64,000 bases of DNA from Marthasterias glacialis. Lineage: Eukaryota > Echinodermata > Asteroidea > Forcipulatida > Asteriidae. Positions 1 through 12,500 of this stretch are shown piece by piece (the stretch's first letter is position 1; every line of letters begins with the position of its first letter). Under the pieces are notes generated by a model, which made no database searches, was not told the origin of the DNA, and worked only from the letters and a program-made list of their open reading frames with translations. The position numbers and the translations under genes are program-made. The stretch is from contig OU452233.1 in the NCBI GenBank assembly GCA_911728455.2, positions 14,017,214-14,081,213 on the forward strand. Direction: 5' to 3'.

Positions 1-444
1 TTCCATTCTCACCTATTAAATGAGAAAATAAACCCAGTTTTGAGTTTTGTCAGGTTTTGTCATGGTTTGGGCAGAAAGCGTCACATCTATTTGTTAAAAG
101 GAATGACAGAAATAAGAACGAGTTTTAGTGAGTGTGCAGTTTAGTGAGTGTGCAGTTGTGAGAAGAACCGAGGTTTACTCAAGGTTTCGAACAGTGTGCT
201 CGGTCGGACATCAGGAGAAACAAGAACGTATTTTAACAGACTCATTTATTTCAAACTTGACTGTTTTCAAAACAATTCTTTTAAAAAGTGTTCTCTTGTT
301 TTTATATTATTACTGCACAATAGTAACCTGTTTTGTTATTTATTTATTTGTTTGTTTGTTGTTGTTGTTTTACTTTTTTGTCTCTTGCCTTGAAAATAAA
401 GATAAATAAAATTATTTCGAACACTTTTTTCTTCTTCCTTTCAG
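1..444 (+). other. Intron upstream of first visible TERT exon
   Basis: AT-rich, with a T-rich stretch ending in the acceptor at 431-444. I see no coding sequence. Confidence 0.6.
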
Positions 445-512
445 GTGAAAAGAACCAAAAAACGTTTCATCACTTTGCAGAAAATTCTTAGAGACCTACT
501 GACAAATTACAA
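445..512 (+). CDS. TERT: TERT exon a (RNA-binding domain)
   Basis: The acceptor is ttcctttcag and the donor gtaact. It encodes [16 protein letters not shown] and ends in phase 2. It joins the next exon only if that exon starts at 1523, giving [11 protein letters not shown]. It is less conserved than the others and was placed by phase and position. Confidence 0.7.
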
Positions 513-3500
513 GTAACTCTTCTCTTTTTGAAGTAACAAAAGTTGTGATATAATATTGTTAGGCATTTTCAGGCGATTTTAAACATTGTATCATAGTGCT
601 TACTCTAATTCTACTCCTGTTCAATGGGCCTTAAGCACTCCTGAAACCATCTCAACTCCTTTGGAGTATGCAGCACCGGCTGCAAAGTTGGTGCACTTGT
701 GGCTAATTATTCACATCAGCGATTAGTACCCTCGCTGGTACCCATGTACTCCTGGGTAATGAGAATCAGTTATAGGTAACCAGTTGACACTGGCTGACGT
801 GTATCCACGAAAATGTTGTTCAAGCCAGCAAACAGGCGACATTGAAACATGCCATTGTGTAAAATCGGAAAACTGGAACAAAGGTTGCCCGGACATTCCA
901 CACTTTGTTTCACCCACACAAACAGGACAGATGGCGCTAAATATTTTGCCAGTTTTGGCTATTGTGCAGGCGTTATTGTGTAATCCCCAATTCCAGACCT
1001 TTGTTCTTTTGTTCCAAGAAGAGGATTAAAAGACATAGAGAGGCTTCCACCATTGTTCAATCATTGTATTTCAGCTCAATGGAGGCAAGTCAGAGTGAAC
1101 CAGGGATCCAGCCTTGGTTCTGGATTTAGTACCAATCCTCGGCTGTGGTTCCTGGCTGAGGTTTTGCAATTCACTGTGCATATATTTGACATTTTCCCAC
1201 AGTGAACAGAATAGAAATCGGTCACGGTGCAATAAAGAGAATCTTTGTTCTCTTGGCTTTGTCAAGTCAAGGTTTCTTTGTGCTAGTGGTACTTTCAAAG
1301 AATAATGTTTCTGGCAATTCGGGCTGGATGGGAAAAAATGGAAGAATCCCGGCAGCAACTGGTAACCGTTCAAACCTCGATTTCCCCAAAAATGCTGATT
1401 CGTCATTATGAGAAAAACGTGACGACTTTGTTGGCCTTCTAGAAATTTCAGTCAAAAGTTCAAACTTAAAGTCCATAGATTACTTTTCAGTTAAAATACC
1501 CCATTGCTCAATCCCGTACCAGGAAATGTGATATCATCAGACTGCTTAAAGCTCACTGTCCAGCCTCAAGGTCAAAGGTCAAGAATGCTTTGCCCTCTGC
1601 GACCCTTGAGTCATTGGTGAGGTCAAAGATTGAACCTTGGAAGGTGTTCTTGTTCCTGAGGCAAGTCTTAAAGAAGATCATTCCATTCGCGGTGTGGGGA
1701 TCCAAGAACAATCAGACGAGATTCTTCAAGTTGGTGGAGAAGTTCATCAAGCTTGGCCGGAGTTCCAAATTGAATGTGGAACTGCTCGTTGACCAGATGG
1801 AGGTGAGTTTGAGTCGTAGTTGAGTTTGGGTATGAGTACAAAAATACACTGAGACTTACTTGAGTAAATTGTTAAAAGTAATTTTACTTGCAAAAAGTCT
1901 TGCAGTCTGGAGCTCAAATCAAGAACATTTTCTTATTTGTGTTTACCCATACACCAATGTGTGTTAAGCACTGTATACTCGTACTTTCTCTGAGTCCTGT
2001 GAAAAATAATACCCAGGCATTTACTCGGATGGGATTCGAACCCAAGACCTTTGCCATTCTAGAGCAGATGTCTTACCACTAGACCACCAAGCTTGCCCAA
2101 TATCTAGAGGCAGTTCTGTTAAGAAAACTAATCCACAGGCACATACTCCGGTGGGATTCGAACCCACGATCTCTAGCTATAATAGTATAATACATGAAAA
2201 ACCAATGGAGAGTGTTAACAATCTGCCACCGTTGGGATAGCTGCATCATGCATTTTGGCTGCTGTGTGGTGCGCTGGTTTGATGATCAAGGGACAGAGAT
2301 GTAAAACTTCAAACAACTTTTACTTTTAGTAGGTGATTTTCTCTGGTTGTGAGGGCACATATATGTATTTTTTTTGTGAAAAATATTAGCAAATTTTATT
2401 TTGGATAAATTTTAGCAAACGGACATGAAGTGGGCCCTCCACAAGACATCAACAGATCATCCATGTTGCCTCTCTGTCATAATGACCAAAGACAAGATGA
2501 TTAAAGATGTCATGTCGTGGATCATGTCCGAGTTTGTCATTCCTCTGATCAGGGTAAGGACAGGAATAGGAACAGTGTGTATCACCATAAGCACTACAAT
2601 CGTCAACGCTGATTGTTTAATTTATAAGCTATTTCCAGCCAACTAGTATTCTTGATGTTGATTGGTCTACTCATTACCTTTCACCTTACAGCAAACTAGA
2701 ACCCCTGATGCTGATTGGTCTACTCATTACCTTTTACCTTACAGCAAACTATAATCCTTGACGTTGATTGGCTAATTTAGCAACTAAGAATCCTTGATGT
2801 TGATTGCTTAACTCGGTAACTATCACCTCACAGCAAAATAGAACCCTTGACAATGATTAGTCAGCTCGTTACCTTTCACCTTACAGCAAACTAGAATCCC
2901 TGATGCTGATTGGTCAACTTATTACCTTTCACCTTACAGCAATCTGTAATCCTTGTTGTTGAGTGGTCAACTTGTTTCCTTTCACCTTACAGCAAACTAG
3001 AATCCTTTATGTTGATTAGTCAACTTGTTTCCTTTCACCTTACAGCAAACTAGAATCCTATATGTTGATTGGTCAATTCATTACCTATCACCTTCTAGCA
3101 GACTATAATCATTGCTGTTGATGGTTGACTCATTTCTTTTCACGTTCCACAAACTAAAATGCTTGAGAATGATTGGTCAAGTCATTATCTATCTTTCTAA
3201 ATAATTAACCTCCAAAATCTTTAGTCTCAGTGATCCATTGCTTGTTTTGCTAGAGTGCCTTCTACGTAACGGAGACATCGTCATCTCGTAACAGCATTGT
3301 CTACTACCGTAAATCCACCTGGAATAGCCTGGAGAAGCTTGCATTGGAAGGTGAGATTTAAAAGGAGGGGTAAACCTTAATTTCACAGTCTTCAGATTGG
3401 GATTTATTTTATGTTCAATGGTGAAATTTGGGATTAGTAATAATTGAAAAAGGAAAGATGAAACACTGTCTGTAAGCTCACTGATTATACAGTTCATGCC

Positions 3501-6500
3501 ACTGCTGATCCTGCAAAATTTTTTTGTCTTCTTAAACACAGCTAAACACTGGTGCCTTTTGGCCGACAAAATACTGGTGCCTGGGGCCAACAGAACACTG
3601 GTGCCCAGAACCAACATAACACTGGTGCCCCGAACCAACATAACACCAGTGCCCAGAGCCTACATAACACTGGTGCCTAGAGCCAACATAACACTGGTGC
3701 CCAGAGCCTACATAACAATGGTGCCTAGTGCCAACATAACACTGGTGCCCAGAACCAACATAACAGTGTTGCCTAGAGCCAACATAATACCAGTGTCCAG
3801 AGCCTACATAACACTGGTGCCTAGAGTCAACATAACACTGGTGCCCAGAAACAACATAACACTGGCGACTAGAGCCATCATAATATTAACACTTAAATTC
3901 CCCTCTATTTTTTTCTATTTTTTTTTTTCACATAACTTCCACTTTAAGGAAGAGATTATGGCGTAGTTGTCACTGGATAAATGCGTTATCTAGAATGTGC
4001 TATTTTCTTTGTTTTTTTAGATTGCAAAGCATCTGGAAAAATTAAAGTCATAACAAATGTAAGACTGTTTTTCATTCATTTATTATTGTTTTTTAATCAT
4101 GATTAAAATCTTCATACTGCTCCCCAAAAGAAAGCAGTTAAGATATAGGTTTTCCCAAATTAATTGTATGAAGGGTTTTGCTAATTTTACCTTGAAAAAA
4201 TCAGAAATGTGTAAGGGCCTAATAAATTTGTTTTCAAATTACTACTTCGCCACTGCAACTTAATATCACCCTGTGGCATTATACTATCTCACTGTAGTGG
4301 CTTACTATCTGGCCTTGTCAACTTAACATCATCGCAGCAACTTACTATCTCGCTGCGGCGACTTTGGAGTCAATATTGGCATTAATATTCACAGCTTGGG
4401 GCACACGGCAGGAAATTTCTTTTTCTCCAATATTGGCATCAATATATACTGAGAGATAGTAAGACGCAGTTGCAAGATTAAACTTAAAAAGGAAATGTTT
4501 GTTGTGGCCCTTACTACAATCATGTTTTTTGATGATATGATTTGTTAAAAGTAGAGTATTGTTTTGGTGAGGTTCTTCCAAAAGAGCCTATGATGTATCA
4601 TCATTTTCATGTTGTGTTTGACTTAAACTGATATACAGAAGGAAGCCAAGTGTTACTTGTCAGTCAGTGCAGTATCGGAATGTTCATCACTTCGCTTCAT
4701 CCCGAAGAAGAGCAGCTTGAGGATGATCACAGTACCAGGAAAGGGGACAAGAGCTGGCCACAAGGTTGTGCTTGATGTTTATGAGGGCATGCTGGATGTT
4801 GTTCTCCCTTGACCACTTACATTTGTTCATCCTGAATCGGCAAAACTTTGGCCATGAGCCACGGGCAATAATCGACCATGGCCTGCTGGAATCTCGGATG
4901 CAGTGGTGGCAGCCTATCGATCTCGAATACAATGGCGGCAGCCTATCAATCTCTCCTAATCCTTGTTCATCCAATAAAAAGATGACGGTCTGGCATTGGG
5001 GATTACACAATAATCCCCGGGAGATTTTGGCGATTACACAATAATCCCCGGGAGATTTTGAGCATGAATTCCAGTACCCTTTGAGCTCTTTGTCGCAGTG
5101 AGTGCATGCCTGTTTACTCATCTGCGGCGGGCATCCATGGACAATTTTTTAAAAACGTGTTTATCAGATTTCTGTTTGCTTACCCGTAAAAGTTTTGCTT
5201 GTATACACATCTTACAGCTATAACTGTTTAAGAGTGGGTCTGCTGGCCATTCCAGTTCAATTCTGTTAAAGTAGTCTAGCTGGTTAGGTCAATACTTCCC
5301 AAAGCTACATGTAAGCCACTTCCTGCAAAGATCATTCAGTTCAAGACCCACACAAATGACACTAATACTTGGTTCTTATATAGCGCACATATTCCAGTAG
5401 GTGCTGTACAGCATTATTATCCCTGTTCATCAGGCATACTTAAACCATTCCTCAAACTTTCTCGACTCCATTGGGAGCATGCAACCCCCAAGCTGCTTAA
5501 ATTGGTGCTTAAAGGTTAATCCAACACAACACAATACTACCTTCTCAGCCCTCTAAGGTTCCTTTTTATACACCTGGGTCAAGATAGGTAATTATGGTTA
5601 AGTGCCTTGCTTAAGGACTTAAGTGTCAAAGAAATAAGTAGTATGACCATGATGTTAATGAAAGGAAACCTTGAAATATGGACTGATGGAGAAGCTTGCA
5701 CTCTAAGAATGTTTTGGGGTTAGGTCCATGGTATATAGTCAAATGACCAGCTAACTTGTTCCGCTGTTTAGTGACTGAAAAAGTTGCAGGCACACTGTGC
5801 TTGTCCTCGAGGTGGTGCTAAAACTTTTACAAAATTTTAGTATTTAGACATTTTCAAAAATGAAGTTTTATGCATTTATATCACGACATAATTCAGTATT
5901 TTCTGTAAGTGTGAGAGACCTTTTTTGCTGTGTTCCATGACAAATGTTTTGTTTTGTGGGAGATCCTGACCAAAGTTCGATTGTATCCTTTTACTTCAGA
6001 GTGGCAAAATCTACAACCCATTGGAAAACATTTACAACGTCTTAAGAATGTTTCGACATGAGACTCCATCCCAACTCGGCTCATCGCTCTTTGGAGTAAA
6101 CGATGCATATCCTAAGTGGAAGCAGTTTGTCACAGAGATCAGGAAGCAGTCCTTCAGGTAATGCTGCAGTCTCAGTCTTAGCCCCCCCCCCCCCCCCCCC
6201 CCAGCCCTTTCCCCTTCTTCTTCACTCGGCATAGACTTGCGTCTGTAGCTGCCTCGTCCTCAGATTGTAATGGTGGTTCATTCCTGGGGTCGCCGCCATC
6301 ACCTCTTCTCTTTCAATCGCCACTATTCTCAGCTCTTCCACACTTCTGCCGCTCCACTTCATCACATTGTCTATCAAGCGAAGCGTAGGGCCACCTGCCA
6401 CAACTTGTACCCATAGACAGACCTTCTATAACTGCCTCGGGTAGACCTCCCTGTCTCATTGCATGAGTGCACCACAAAGCCATGAGATTTGAACGCAGAC

Positions 6501-9500
6501 TTTGGATTTGGTGAGGTTTGGCAGAGTGTTTCAGAGTACAGTCGAAGAGTGTCATTGAGAAGGGACAATAATTTGGCAGGCCAGATGAGACGCACATTGT
6601 GCTGCCCATGTGTACAGGGGTGATGTAGCCAATGCTGTGATTGGTCAATATGTTTAGGGGGCGGGGCTTAATGGATCGGTCTTTAGACCACATGGCCGAA
6701 CATTACCAAACGGGACTGAGACGCCATGAAGCTCAGTTTTCAGTTGGCTACCAAAGTCTACCAAAGCTATTAAAGGGAAACACCACCCCAGTTTAATTTT
6801 TGAAGGGCTTGATCGAACTTGCTCATGGACGGGCTCTATGAACAAGAATTTAAGAACACAATAGACCAGCATTTCGTTCTCGAGAATGACAAACGATCAA
6901 TGCTCTGTGGATTATGTTTCTTACAATATGTCCTCTCAGACTAGATAACAATTTGGAGGGCCTGGAATTTTCCTTTAAGCAACATAAAACAAACAGTTGA
7001 AGTCAATGACTATATGACACCTACAGTTATCACAAACTTCACATTTATTAATAGAACCATCTAAACCAGCCTCAGGAAACAACCCAACATTTTGGGCTTC
7101 AAAAAAAACAACAAACTGAGAAATATAATTCCACAGATTGTTTACACAGATGAGACCCTACTTGATGACTGACGTAGTTCATACAGATTAATTTGAGTCA
7201 ATTTAGCTTGAAATCTGGCTTCTACCAGGTTGGAAAGAGATGGAGGTCATAATGCCATTTTTCTACTAGTGCTTGCCACATGGGCACATAATCAATATGA
7301 AAATTAAGCCTGTGATATTTACTGAGCGCTGCGCAGCGACATAGCCAAAGGGAGGCCTGAGGGGGCACGTGCCCCCCCACAAATTTCCAGTGCCCCCCAG
7401 GTGCCCCCCCCCAAGGTGCCCCCCCCCCAAAAAAAAAAAAAAATTAATAAATAAATAAATAAATAAAAAAATGTTTTAGGTTTTAGATTTAATTTATTCA
7501 TTTAATTTATTAACCCCCTCCCCCAGTGAAATAATCCCGGCTACGCCACTGGCACTGTGTGTTATGGTCTTTGAATAGTTGTTAAATGCGGGGTTTGTGG
7601 TAACACCATGTAAATAATAACTAATATAACATATATATATATATATAAATAATCATTCCCAAATCAGGCCGATGTACTTTGTGAAGGTGGACATCACAGA
7701 ATGTTTTGATTCTATTCCTCATTCTGCCCTCCATGGTGTGATTGCTAATGCTCTTCAAGCTGAGGTAAGTCACTCAGTGACTACTACATCCCCCCTCCCC
7801 TTTTCCCAGGGCAATCGGTGTCATCTTTATTAGCCATTAGAAATAATCATCAGGCATGTGACTTCCTAAGATTTTTGCTGATTTCAGGATCTTCAAAAAA
7901 TCTCTGTGAGCCTTCAAATTTTCTCGAAAGAAGTAAAGCAGTCACATTGTGTCTGAACCTGTAGTTGTATATTTCTGGTGATGCACAGAGTCGGTATACC
8001 TCCTGAATTGTGAAGCTGGGAGGTTTCAGGTCTAGAGTAAGGTGATTCAACGTAGTGTTGACAACTTTGAAAGGCCCTTCACCAGGGCTTGAAATAGATT
8101 TGGAATCACATCATGGAAAGTTTTATGGTTCAGGGACGAGATTTGATGAACCCCCAAGCTATTTTTCAGGGGTTTTTACATTATCAAATCTCGTCCCTGA
8201 ACCATCAAACTTTCCATGTATGATTTCAAATGTATTTCAAGCCCGGGTAAAGGGCCTTTCAAAGTTGTCAACACTGGGTCGAATTACCTTGTAAGCCCTT
8301 ACAAGGTGCTTTATAAATGTATCGCATAATTCAAAATAGCTCTGCATACGTGTCGTAAAAATAATGAGTGCTTTGAGACGCCCATCGGGTGTGATAAAGC
8401 GCTGTACAAGAACTGTGTACTATTATTAATGATTTGTGACTGGGTACCCGCTTTATTTTTTTCTCAGCAGAAATTTTTGAAGCAGTATTTCCTTTTAACA
8501 CGTTGACTGCCGCGCATAGCTTCGCGGGGCGCTCCCATATGCCAAGTGTTGTGCGCATGCGCGCAAACAAAATAGGTACTTTTTTGGTGTCTACATATTG
8601 TATTACATTTATTTCTAATTACTTGACGGGAAAAAAAATATCTACGAGATAAATCGTAGCTGGCAACTGCATGAAGTTGAGTGTTCCACTCTGCCAGCTA
8701 CGAGTTACCTCGTACCACGACACTACGATATAACTCGTAGGTTGGCAGTGGTATAGAGCTGATTACTCCAATATGCCAGCTACGAGTTATCTCGTATTGC
8801 GTCACTACGATATAACTCGTATGTTGGCAATGGGATGATGAACTCTTTGACTCTCCAAACCAGTTATTCAATATGTATTACATTTTGTGAAAGTTTTTAC
8901 TGCCAATGACATTATAATTGCATGTTATGTGTACTGAGCCATCCCTGCAACACTCATTTATTACAAAATGGCGCGACTAAATGCTGACAGTGTTGCAGAT
9001 CTAATGATGAGTTCTGGCAGCGATGATCAAGAAATGGATTCTTTTGACGAATCTGATGGAAATGAAACTTCTGAAATGCCCACGGATGAAAGTGATTCTG
9101 AAAAATCAAAGACTGGTGAAAGCAGTGATTCTCTGTCTGATGGAAGAAGTGACCCAATGATTTCTTCGGATGATTCAAGTGAGAACAATACACCACCAGT
9201 AGCACGTGGACGGAGGAGAGTTCGCGGTGGAGGCACATTGCGGGGTCATGGGGTTCGCACTAGAGGAGGATGTGGCCGTGGACGAGGAGGTCGTGGTAAT
9301 GGGAGAGGCAGAGGAGCAGCTCCAGCCCAAGCAGCAGTTCCAGCCCAAGCAGCAGCTCCAGCCCAAGCAGTAGCTTATGCTCCAGCAGCACAAAGAGGCA
9401 GAGCAGTTGGAGGTGGAAATCGTGTACATGCTGCCCCATTGCCTAACTGGTCAGATGTTGCACAAGATCCACCCGATTTCGTTTTCAGGGAAAAGTCAGG

Positions 9501-12500
9501 TCTTCGCAATCCAGTGCAAGGTGTTTCACCTGGTGACTATTTTGATTTGTTCCTGACACCAGAATTACTTGACATTATGGTAACAGAAACGAACAGATAT
9601 GCGGCAGCAGAAATAAACAAACAAAGGCCGTTGCGACGAGTATCCCGTTTTCATCAGTGGAAAGACACCGATGCAACAGAAATGAAACAATTTCTGGCAC
9701 TTCTGATTCACATGGGTCCCAACAGTTTACCTTCCTTAGAGCACTACTGGAGCACCGATGTTCTGTACAGCTCCCCATTCTTTGGTGGTGTAATGAGTCG
9801 CAACCGGTTTCAATTGCTTCTTCGCTTTTGGCATTTCTCTGACAATTCACTGCCTCACGATGATCGCTTGTACAAGATACGGCCGGTACTGGATCATTTC
9901 AACAATACAATGATCCAAATCTACTATCCAAGAAAAGACCTTTGCATAGACGAATCCATGGTACTGTGGCGTGGGAGATTGTTGTTCCGGCAGTATATCA
10001 AGAATAAACGCCACAAGTATGGAATCAAACTCTATGAGATGTGCGAGTCCCGAGGTCTTGTGCTGAAGATTCGTATATATTCTGGAACTAGCTTTGACGA
10101 CCCTGCTGACTTAGGACAATCTGCTGCAATTGTACTTGACCTACTGGATGGTCATCTCGACAAAGGTCATGTGGTGTATACAGATAACTACTACAACTCA
10201 GTGGGTCTAGTGAAAAAACTAACCAACCGATCAACCTACCTCTGCGGAACTCTCCGCTCTGACCGCAAGGAAAACCCCAAAGACCTGATCAATAAGAAGT
10301 TGAAAAAGGGAGAACACGAGTGGAGAAGGTCGGATTCAGTGGTGGTGTGCAAATGGAAAGACAAACGTGATGTCCTGACAATCACCAACATGCACCGAGT
10401 GGAGATGGTTGATGTTCCCAACCGGAATAACAAAATCTCTAAGAAGCCAAACGTCATCCAGGACTACAACCTCGGAATGTCAGGGATAGACAGGTCTGAT
10501 CAAATGATGTCTTACTACTCAGCCCTGCGTAAAACACTGAGGTGGTACAAAAAAATCGGCCTTCACATCATCGAAATCTGTCTTCTGAATGCCCACATCC
10601 TGTACAACGAGTACAGTGGCAACGAAATGAGGATCCTGAAGTTTCGTGAGAGTGTCACAACTCATCTGCTAGGCGACGCAATGGATCGTCTTGGAGGCCA
10701 AGGGCGACGAGCACCCAGAGCTCCAATGCCAACAGCTGAATCATTCCACTACCTGGCAAGTCTGCCACCAACTGAAAAGAAAGAGAGGCCAACCAAACCA
10801 TGCCGCATTTGCACAAGGGCCGGCAGAAGACGAGAAACCCGCTACATGTGTGATGTCTGTCCGGACAAGCCACCTCTCTGTGTGGATAAATGCTTCAAGG
10901 AATACCATGTGCCCCAATAAACTCTAGGCGTACTAAAACAATTTTCAGAAAATCAGAATAATCAGATGGAACTATGTGAACAATCCGGAATCAGAGCTAT
11001 CAAGAATTTTTGTTGTTTTGTTTTTTTGCTTCAAGAAACAAAATGCCAGAGACAAGATAGATTGCCCTCCTCTCCCCTTCCCTGCGGGATATGTGTGATC
11101 AAACTTGTATGAAAAGCCGCAAATCAAAATGTAAAGAAATGTTGCCATTATGATAATTTCTTCCTCACTCTTGACTGAAAATAAAATACACCATGATGAC
11201 ACAACATCTCAAATTTTGTCAATTTTTGGTTGTATTTCCAACAGCAAAAACAAGGAAAAAAATTATTTTGAACAAACAAATTCTAAAGATTGATGTCCTC
11301 CCCACTGCCAGAAGCGTATTTGTTGCGTTCTCAGTGATGCCAGTGTATTAAATTTACAATGCAAAAACCTTTCAATCTCTACGAGTATACTCGTAGTGGC
11401 AGAATCCGGTACACCTGTTACTACGAATATACTCGTAGGCGGCAGTCAACGTGTTAAAACAAGTCTACGAAATCGTGCCCTGGTCTTAAACGTTCTCCTC
11501 AATGTCCTCCTTCCCATAGCATGATAGATACCGTTTCATTTTGTACAACTATGCTACGGTCACCAACTATAGAGGTGAACCGAGAAAAAAGTTCCACAAA
11601 AATGCCTTCTTGATGACACAGTTTGTTGCACCCTTCGAGTTACTAATGCTGCAGATGGCTAAAGAGGAGCAGTTGAAAAACACGATCCTGGTTAATCGGG
11701 TAAAAAAAATTTGTTTTTTTGAAAGCTTTCTTTTTTTAAGGTATGATACATCGCTGGGTTTTTTGGAAGTGTAAATTCATTCCCATTCTGCAGCTTATTC
11801 TGTAGTTTTCATTCAGCAAGTCCTTACTCTGAGTATTCTGTGTTATTAGCAAGTCTTGATTTATCAATGCTCTTCTATTAAACCATATTGAGCTTCATTC
11901 TGTGGACTGCACTTTGCAAGTATTCAATCATTATCACCCAACATGGTTTTCATTCTGTAGTATTCTTTTGGTGAACCGTATTGGGTTTATTCTGCAGAAT
12001 TCATTTTGCAAGTGTTCAATCGTTATCACCAAACACAGTTTTCATTCTGTAATTATTCTGTTGAAGCATATTGGGTTTTATTCTGCAGACTTCATTTTTG
12101 CAAGTATTCAATCATTATCTTCCAACACAGTCTTCATTGTGTAGTATTCTTCTTGTGAACCATATTGGGTTTTATTCTGCAGACTTCATTTCAAAAGTGA
12201 ACAGGATGTTGAAAATGAAATACATCTTTGAATTGATTGCCCATTGTATGCTGAGTTAAAACAAAGTATTTTCATTGAAATTCGTAAATTACACGTCTTC
12301 ACAACTATGACTAATGATGAAAAAATTTCTGTTCCTTATGTCCTCTCAAGAAAAAAGAATTGTTACTTGCATTTGAAAACATATTTTCTTGTTCACTGAG
12401 CTGAAAGAGAAGCAAAATGTTGAAATATTATATGTATTTATGAACCGTTGTAACCACGCTACTATCATGTAAACACTTCCGCTTATTACTAAATGTATAT

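Noticed and set aside
128-409. 93-codon plus frame near the window start
   Set aside because: Hydrophobic T-rich translation just before a splice acceptor; no TERT similarity.
1491-1522. Alternative upstream start of the second TERT exon (acceptor at 1490)
   Set aside because: It would give an in-frame stop after joining the 445-512 exon; 1523 keeps phase.
3496-3966. 156-codon open frame on plus
   Set aside because: It is the 24-bp minisatellite, whose period is a multiple of three; it has no domain and lies in a TERT intron.
9027-9429. Minus-strand frames over the piggyBac N-terminus
   Set aside because: Shadows of the acidic and RG-rich coding region.
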